DNA from: Adlercreutzia muris
Lineage (GTDB): Bacteria > Actinomycetota > Coriobacteriia > Coriobacteriales > Eggerthellaceae
Length of the DNA: 44,224 nt
Assembly: GCF_008831045.1 (NCBI RefSeq)
Contig: NZ_WAJS01000024.1
Coordinates: 1-44,224 of the forward strand
Reading direction: 5' to 3'
Shown: in pieces, positions 41,434-44,224 of the stretch
Numbering within the stretch: position 1 is the stretch's first letter
How the letters are laid out: each line of letters begins with the position of its first letter
The notes under the pieces: model-generated
What the model saw: only the letters and a program-made list of their open reading frames with translations
Databases searched by the model: none
Told to the model about the DNA's origin: nothing
Program-made: the position numbers and the translations under genes

Positions 41434-41606
41434 CTGACAGCAACAGAATCCGGCCGATTCTCGAAGACTATGTTGGAATCCCATCAATCGTGCCGCGAGC
41501 ATGCAACTGGATTCGCCCATGGGGGATGGGAAGGGGGAGCGAAAAGGACTTGCAGAAATTCTCAATCTGCGGCTGTCCGGGCTCTCAGCATGAAGAGGAG
41601 GAGAGA

Positions 41607-44054
41607 ATGTCTGGAAGCGAAAAACGCTCTGGTCTTACTCGCCGAGGTTTCCTGAAGGCAACGGGAGTGACTGCTGGCGCTACCGCTGTCGGTTCTAATC
41701 TGGTTGGGTGTGTTTTTGGCACTGCGAACGCCGAAGAGTCGTCCGAAGAAGAAATTGCTGGCTACGGCGTTTGTCGCTCCAACTGCATGCAGTCTTGTCG
41801 TTATGCCGTCCATGTGCGCGACGGTAAGATCACTCGCTTGGAGCCTGCCGATTACGGTGAAGATCTTTATCGTGGTAGCTGCCTGCGCGGTATGTCGTAT
41901 ATGCACCGCATCTACGGGGAAAACCGCATCAAGTATCCCCTGCGCCGTGTCGAAGGCACTGAACGCGGTGCTGGCGAGTGGGAACGCATCACGTGGGACG
42001 AGGCTATCGATGAAATTGCCCAAACGTTTTCCGGCATTGCCGAGAAATACGGCCCTCAGGCCGTGGTTTTCGACTTCGGGACGGGCAACTATGGCGAGAT
42101 TCAGGGTCAAACGGGCATTTTCAATCGTCTGGGTGGAGTTATGGGCGTGTCGAAGCCTGCGGGTATGAACGATCTCTCCACTGGCTATGGCATCGATCGC
42201 GTGCTAGGCACTGGCCTTATGTATTTCGCCAATGAGGCAAAGAGTGTGCTGGATTCCTCGCACATCGTGGTCTGGGGTTCGAATCCTGTGCACAGCACGC
42301 CGCAGAACTGGCGATGGATGCAGCGCGCCAAAGAGCAGGGCACGCGCATTATCACCATCGATCCGGTGAAATCGGCTACCGCTATGAAGTCCGACGAGTA
42401 CTATCCCATTAAGCCCACGACTGATGGCTATCTCGCACTGGCTATGTCGAACTATATTATCGAGAATGACCTGCAGGACACTGAGTTCATCGAAGCCCGC
42501 ACTACGGCGCCTTTCCTGGTACGCCAGGACACGGGTATGCTTTTGCGCAAGAGCGATTTTGAGGAACTGCCCGAGGGTGTCGAGGATGAGTTCTACGTAT
42601 GGGATCCCGAGAAGAAGACGGCCGTGTTGCATGGCACCGTCGCCAATCCGGTACTTGAGGGCTCTTACGAGTATGAGGGGATTGCGGTAACCACATCGTA
42701 TACCCTGTTGAAAGAGCAGCTGTCTCAATACACCGTGGCCGATGCCGCCGCGGAAACGGGCATGTCGGAGGGGGTCATTGAGCATTTGGCCCGCATGTTT
42801 GCGGAGGGCGACGCCATTTCGGTGAACATCTCCTTCGGTATGGATCATTACAATAACGGCTATCAGTCCTGCTGGGCAATCGCCATTCTGATGGCGCTGA
42901 CGGGCAACGTGGGTCGCGATGGCGCTGGTTTCACGGGTATCTATCTGAACACTGCTCTTAATTTAAATATCGTTGGTTTGTGGGGCGCGCCTGGATTCAA
43001 GGGGATGACCACAGCATTTCCGATGACGTTGCTGCATGAGGTGGCACGCGATCAAGAGTACAACGGCGAGCCATATCCGATTAAGGCTATGGTGGCTATT
43101 CTCTCCAATTCGGCTAGCAACTGGCCGTCGCAGACCAACTATCTTGAGGAGTTGCTGCCCAATCTTGATTTCCTTTTGGCCATGGACATGGAGATGACAG
43201 ACACCGCCCGTTACGCCGACATGATTCTGCCCATCGCTTCGTTCTATGAAAACGAGGACTTCCGAAAGGCTCATAACCTGCCATATATCGTGCATCAGGA
43301 CAAGGTGATCGATCCCCTCTTTGAGGCAAAGGACGATGTTGAGATCGCGGGCTTAATTGGCCGCGCGTTGGGCTACACTGACGCGTTTCCTGCGGAATAT
43401 ACGTTCGACGACTACGCAAATATGTTGTTGTCGGGTCCCGCAGTAGAGGCGTTCGGCGTTAGCCTCGATCGCCTTCGCGAGGAAGGCTATATCGAATTGC
43501 GCACAGAGCCCGGAAAGCCCGGCATTGTCGGTCGCGACAAATTCCCCACGGAATCTGGCCTGGCTCAGCTCTATACTGAGAAGCCGGCGCCGCGCGTCAT
43601 GTACGGCCAGGATGTCACAGAGCGCTTCCCCAAGGAGCATCTGGTGTATTATCAGCCTTCTGCTGAGGTAAGCGAGCGCAGCGAGGCCGCTAAGACCTAT
43701 CCGCTCACATTTATTCAGGAGCACACGCGCTGGCGCACTCATTCTCAGTGGTTCAACTCTCCCATCTTGAGGGAACTCGACCCTGAACCGCTCTTCAAGA
43801 TGAGTCCCGAAGATGCAGCTGATCGCGGAATCGTCAATCGAGACGTTGTCGAGGTTTTCAATGATCGCGGACATATGGTGGTGCAGGCCATCATTGACCC
43901 GAGCCTGCCAAAGGGTATGACCCGTATGCCCAAGGGCTGGCAGCGCGACCAATTCATCGAAGGCGGTTATCAGGAGCTCACCTATCCACACAACGATGAG
44001 TGGTCGGTGGCCTTCAATTTCTACGATACTCGCGTCGACGTAAAGAAGAGGTAA
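41607..44054 (+). CDS. Tat-exported molybdopterin oxidoreductase (DmsA-like), second copy type
   Basis: An 815-residue catalytic subunit. The Tat motif is TRRGFLK (11-17), with the hydrophobic stretch running to about residue 36 (GC35). [4Fe-4S] cysteines C56, C60, C64 and C92 follow the classic DmsA spacing. Molybdopterin domains follow, and the dinucleotide-binding domain lies at the C-terminus (HTRWRTHSQWFN to the end). AGGAGG before the ATG at 41607 fixes the start. Codon use has many more A/T third positions than the rest of the window, suggesting recent acquisition. The following dmsB-like gene is broken, so the enzyme may lack its normal electron partner. It is only distantly similar to the enzyme at 220-2880. 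The substrate is unknown. Confidence 0.92.
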   Translation: MSGSEKRSGLTRRGFLKATGVTAGATAVGSNLVGCVFGTANAEESSEEEIAGYGVCRSNCMQSCRYAVHVRDGKITRLEPADYGEDLYRGSCLRGMSYMHRIYGENRIKYPLRRVEGTERGAGEWERITWDEAIDEIAQTFSGIAEKYGPQAVVFDFGTGNYGEIQGQTGIFNRLGGVMGVSKPAGMNDLSTGYGIDRVLGTGLMYFANEAKSVLDSSHIVVWGSNPVHSTPQNWRWMQRAKEQGTRIITIDPVKSATAMKSDEYYPIKPTTDGYLALAMSNYIIENDLQDTEFIEARTTAPFLVRQDTGMLLRKSDFEELPEGVEDEFYVWDPEKKTAVLHGTVANPVLEGSYEYEGIAVTTSYTLLKEQLSQYTVADAAAETGMSEGVIEHLARMFAEGDAISVNISFGMDHYNNGYQSCWAIAILMALTGNVGRDGAGFTGIYLNTALNLNIVGLWGAPGFKGMTTAFPMTLLHEVARDQEYNGEPYPIKAMVAILSNSASNWPSQTNYLEELLPNLDFLLAMDMEMTDTARYADMILPIASFYENEDFRKAHNLPYIVHQDKVIDPLFEAKDDVEIAGLIGRALGYTDAFPAEYTFDDYANMLLSGPAVEAFGVSLDRLREEGYIELRTEPGKPGIVGRDKFPTESGLAQLYTEKPAPRVMYGQDVTERFPKEHLVYYQPSAEVSERSEAAKTYPLTFIQEHTRWRTHSQWFNSPILRELDPEPLFKMSPEDAADRGIVNRDVVEVFNDRGHMVVQAIIDPSLPKGMTRMPKGWQRDQFIEGGYQELTYPHNDEWSVAFNFYDTRVDVKKR

Positions 44055-44063
44055 GGTGATATC

Positions 44064-44096
44064 ATGCATTATGGATTCGCAATTGACCAAGAGCGG
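44064..44096 (+). pseudogene. Interrupted dmsB-like ferredoxin gene (first ~10 codons)
   Basis: Ten bases after the molybdoenzyme stop, ATG begins MHYGFAIDQER, the standard opening of DmsB-type ferredoxins, which normally continues with Cys-Ile-Gly-Cys. Here the reading continues W-C-E-L-H-E-S-G with none of the four cysteine motifs, and composition changes abruptly to GC-rich. The gene is therefore cut at about 44094-44096, either by an insertion sequence or by a rearrangement. Confidence 0.7.
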
Positions 44097-44224
44097 TGGT
44101 GTGAGTTACATGAATCCGGAGCGGTGCTCCCAGAGGGCCCCGGAGCCTGCCCTTGGAGGGCGCCGGCCGGGGCATTCGTCGACGGGAGCATCCTACCACA
44201 CCTTCGAGAGGGCCTCGGCGCTGC
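44095..44224. mobile_element. Probable end of an insertion sequence, cut by the window edge
   Basis: Sequence from about 44095 bears no relation to a ferredoxin. It begins GGTGGTGTGAGTTACATG, which could be a terminal inverted repeat, and on the minus strand a frame enters from the window end and stops at 44193-44195 with ...AEALSKVW, a plausible transposase C-terminus. The family cannot be named because the rest lies outside the window. Confidence 0.4.

Noticed and set aside
1-44224. tRNA or rRNA genes
   Set aside because: I looked in the intergenic stretches for cloverleaf-type sequences and conserved rRNA segments and saw none; a covariance search would be needed to exclude an odd one.

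Overview
The window is a piece of a high-GC chromosome, most probably from an anaerobic gut actinobacterium of the Eggerthellaceae (Eggerthella, Adlercreutzia, Gordonibacter or a relative). This rests on GC-rich third positions, two twin-arginine (Tat) molybdopterin enzymes with DmsB-type ferredoxins and a TorD chaperone, an orphan NrfD protein, PucR regulation and arginine-deiminase-type chemistry. The species is inferred and cannot be proved from the window alone.

Layout. 1-4361: a strong promoter and a three-gene molybdoenzyme operon (catalytic subunit, four-cluster ferredoxin, TorD chaperone). 4429-6528: a membrane-anchored endonuclease/exonuclease/phosphatase-fold protein and a divergent TetR regulator. 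6682-11169: a tightly coupled GH2 glycosidase, galK, galT operon. 11204-14416: a LigB-like/AMMECR1 fusion and an aldo/keto reductase with two ferredoxin clusters behind a MerR-type promoter. 14501-18397: an AEC transporter, a PucR regulator and a sodium:solute symporter. 18704-23406: a four-gene unit of ornithine-carbamoyltransferase-like enzyme, YfcC-type antiporter, compact DDAH-type amidinohydrolase and D-2-hydroxyacid dehydrogenase, closed by an intrinsic terminator. 23520-27013: endonuclease IV, hemolysin III-type protein, QueH and ferritin. 27014-30241: a large ABC ATPase-permease fusion. 30242-31079: a gene-free, repeat-rich stretch. 31080-38118: housekeeping genes (holin-like membrane protein, RNA uracil methyltransferase, tilS, maf, hpt, ftsH). 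38299-40830: overlapping NrfD, GntR and SPFH genes. 40831-41606: hairpin repeats and a probable type I toxin-antitoxin locus. 41607-44224: a second, less GC-rich molybdoenzyme gene whose ferredoxin partner is broken after about ten codons by foreign sequence, probably an insertion sequence.

How the genes work together. The two molybdoenzymes would be exported folded by Tat and act as terminal reductases (or dehydroxylase-like enzymes) on unknown substrates. The sugar operon would hydrolyse a galactoside and feed galactose into the Leloir pathway. The carbamoyltransferase/amidinohydrolase unit looks like an arginine-deiminase-style route, but the carbamoyltransferase has lost the Asp and Ser that contact the alpha-amino group of ornithine, and it sits with a 2-hydroxyacid dehydrogenase instead of a carbamate kinase. 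A 2-hydroxy or 2-oxo guanidino acid such as argininic acid is therefore a plausible substrate; this is inference.

The most interesting signals are that guanidino-acid unit, a 42-44 residue hydrophobic toxin gene facing a small structured RNA, an 11-bp-period minisatellite with related 33-bp repeats, and TGTCATAC boxes shared by the orphan NrfD and second molybdoenzyme promoters.
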